Positions 63,450-64,000 of a stretch of DNA of 64,000 bases are shown piece by piece (the stretch's first letter is position 1; each line of letters begins with the position of its first letter). Source of the DNA: Candidatus Nitrosacidococcus sp. I8. Its GTDB lineage: Bacteria; Pseudomonadota; Gammaproteobacteria; Nitrosococcales; Nitrosococcaceae. Both the position numbers and the translations under genes were made by a program. The stretch spans positions 868,001-932,000 of the forward strand of contig NZ_OX241534.1 of assembly GCF_945836005.1 (NCBI RefSeq). The letters run 5' to 3'. The notes under the pieces were generated by a model. It did not search any database. It was not told the origin of the DNA and saw only the letters and a list, made by a program, of their open reading frames with translations.

Positions 63450-64000
63450 TTAACTAAATTGCTTAAATACTAAAGATCCATTTGTACCACCAAACCCAAA
63501 AGAATTAGATAGTGCAACTTTAACTTCTTTTTCTTGGGATGTACCAATGACATAATTTAATCCTTCACATTTAGGATCAAGGTTAAAAACATTTATGGTG
63601 GGAGGGATAACTTGATCTCTGATGGAAAGTATAGAAAATATCGCTTCTATTCCTCCTGCAGCTCCTAGTAAATGACCTGTCATAGATTTCGTCGAACTTA
63701 CAGCAATTTTTTTTACGAAATTTCCTACAAAAGTCTTAATTGCTAGGGCTTCAATTTGATCACCTACTGGTGTAGAAGTACCATGAGCATTAATATAATC
63801 TAGAGATTCAACATTAATTTGAGCACTTTTAAGTGCACTATTCATACAACGAATTGCACCTTCTCCACTTTCAGGGGGTTGAGTCATATGATATGCATCA
63901 GCACTCATTCCAAACCCTGCAAGTTCTGCATAAATTTTTGCACCCCTGTTTTGAGCATGGTTTAGTTCTTCTAATACTAAAACGCCGGCACCATCGCCTA
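63450..64000 (-). CDS. fabF: 3-oxoacyl-[ACP] synthase II (5' end outside window)
   Basis: The frame is open to the right edge, so only the C-terminal 183 residues are visible (from [20 protein letters not shown]). The thiolase-fold C-terminal half is clear: [20 protein letters not shown], the catalytic His in [19 protein letters not shown], the Lys and second catalytic His in [19 protein letters not shown], and [17 protein letters not shown] at the end. The active-site Cys lies outside the window. FabF elongates fatty acids; acpP and fabG probably lie further right. Confidence 0.95.
   Translation of the reverse strand, partial: GDGAGVLVLEELNHAQNRGAKIYAELAGFGMSADAYHMTQPPESGEGAIRCMNSALKSAQINVESLDYINAHGTSTPVGDQIEALAIKTFVGNFVKKIAVSSTKSMTGHLLGAAGGIEAIFSILSIRDQVIPPTINVFNLDPKCEGLNYVIGTSQEKEVKVALSNSFGFGGTNGSLVFKQFS

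Overview
The window is an AT-rich gammaproteobacterial chromosome segment. The lineage follows from the gene order gyrA-serC-(serA)-pheA-hisC-tyrA-aroA-cmk-rpsA-ihfB, the fabF-pabC-mltG-tmk-holB-pilZ-tatD cluster and a solitary rpoS. Low GC, a PEP-CTERM protein and a large exopolysaccharide locus would fit a Chromatiales / Nitrosococcaceae-like nitrifier (Nitrosoglobus or Nitrosacidococcus type). That placement is a guess from memory and was not checked. I saw no rRNA, tRNA, CRISPR array or insertion sequence.

Region 1 (1-20.2 kb, all + strand) is an exopolysaccharide locus: a BY-type tyrosine kinase/chain-length regulator (cut by the left edge), a membrane J-domain protein, a TPR protein with a C-terminal beta-sandwich, a small secreted Ser/Gly/Asn-rich protein, an O-antigen-ligase-type protein, a secreted glycoside-hydrolase-like protein, a Wzx flippase, a sulfotransferase, two glycosyltransferases, a WcaF-like acetyltransferase, a Wzy-like polymerase, Gmd, two tandem OPX export lipoproteins and a WcaJ-like initiating phosphotransferase. 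Together they could start, build, sulfate/acetylate, flip, polymerise and export a polymer. Both polymerase/ligase genes carry a -1 frameshift at a long homopolymer. Two MNT/HEPN toxin-antitoxin modules sit inside the locus (6.1-7.7 kb); in both, the HEPN (toxin) gene is broken and the MNT (antitoxin) gene is intact.

Region 2 (20.2-34.3 kb) is mixed metabolism and uptake: an inositol-monophosphatase-family enzyme, a Fur-box-preceded pair (DUF6607 protein and TonB-dependent heme-type receptor), MetR, a phosphoesterase, a DUF938 methyltransferase, AroG, NhaA, an M61 peptidase, a frameshifted PEP-CTERM protein, Apt and an ABC-transport auxiliary lipoprotein.

Region 3 (34.4-50.9 kb) is the conserved core: gyrA, serine and aromatic amino-acid genes, cmk, rpsA, ihfB, an Mth938-like protein, rpoS, fumC and a DUF937 protein.

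Region 4 (51-57 kb) is accessory and decaying: two tandem paralogous secreted cysteine-containing proteins of unknown function, an orphan VasI-like protein, and pseudogenes of an acyltransferase-3, a RoxA-like diheme cytochrome and an FkbM methyltransferase. Short tandem duplications mark two of the pseudogenes. A two-gene YeeE/YedE transporter follows, its second half frameshifted.

Region 5 (57-64 kb, - strand) holds TerD and TerA, then tatD, pilZ, holB, tmk, mltG, pabC (full length, but with no ATG/GTG/TTG start in frame) and fabF, which runs off the right edge.
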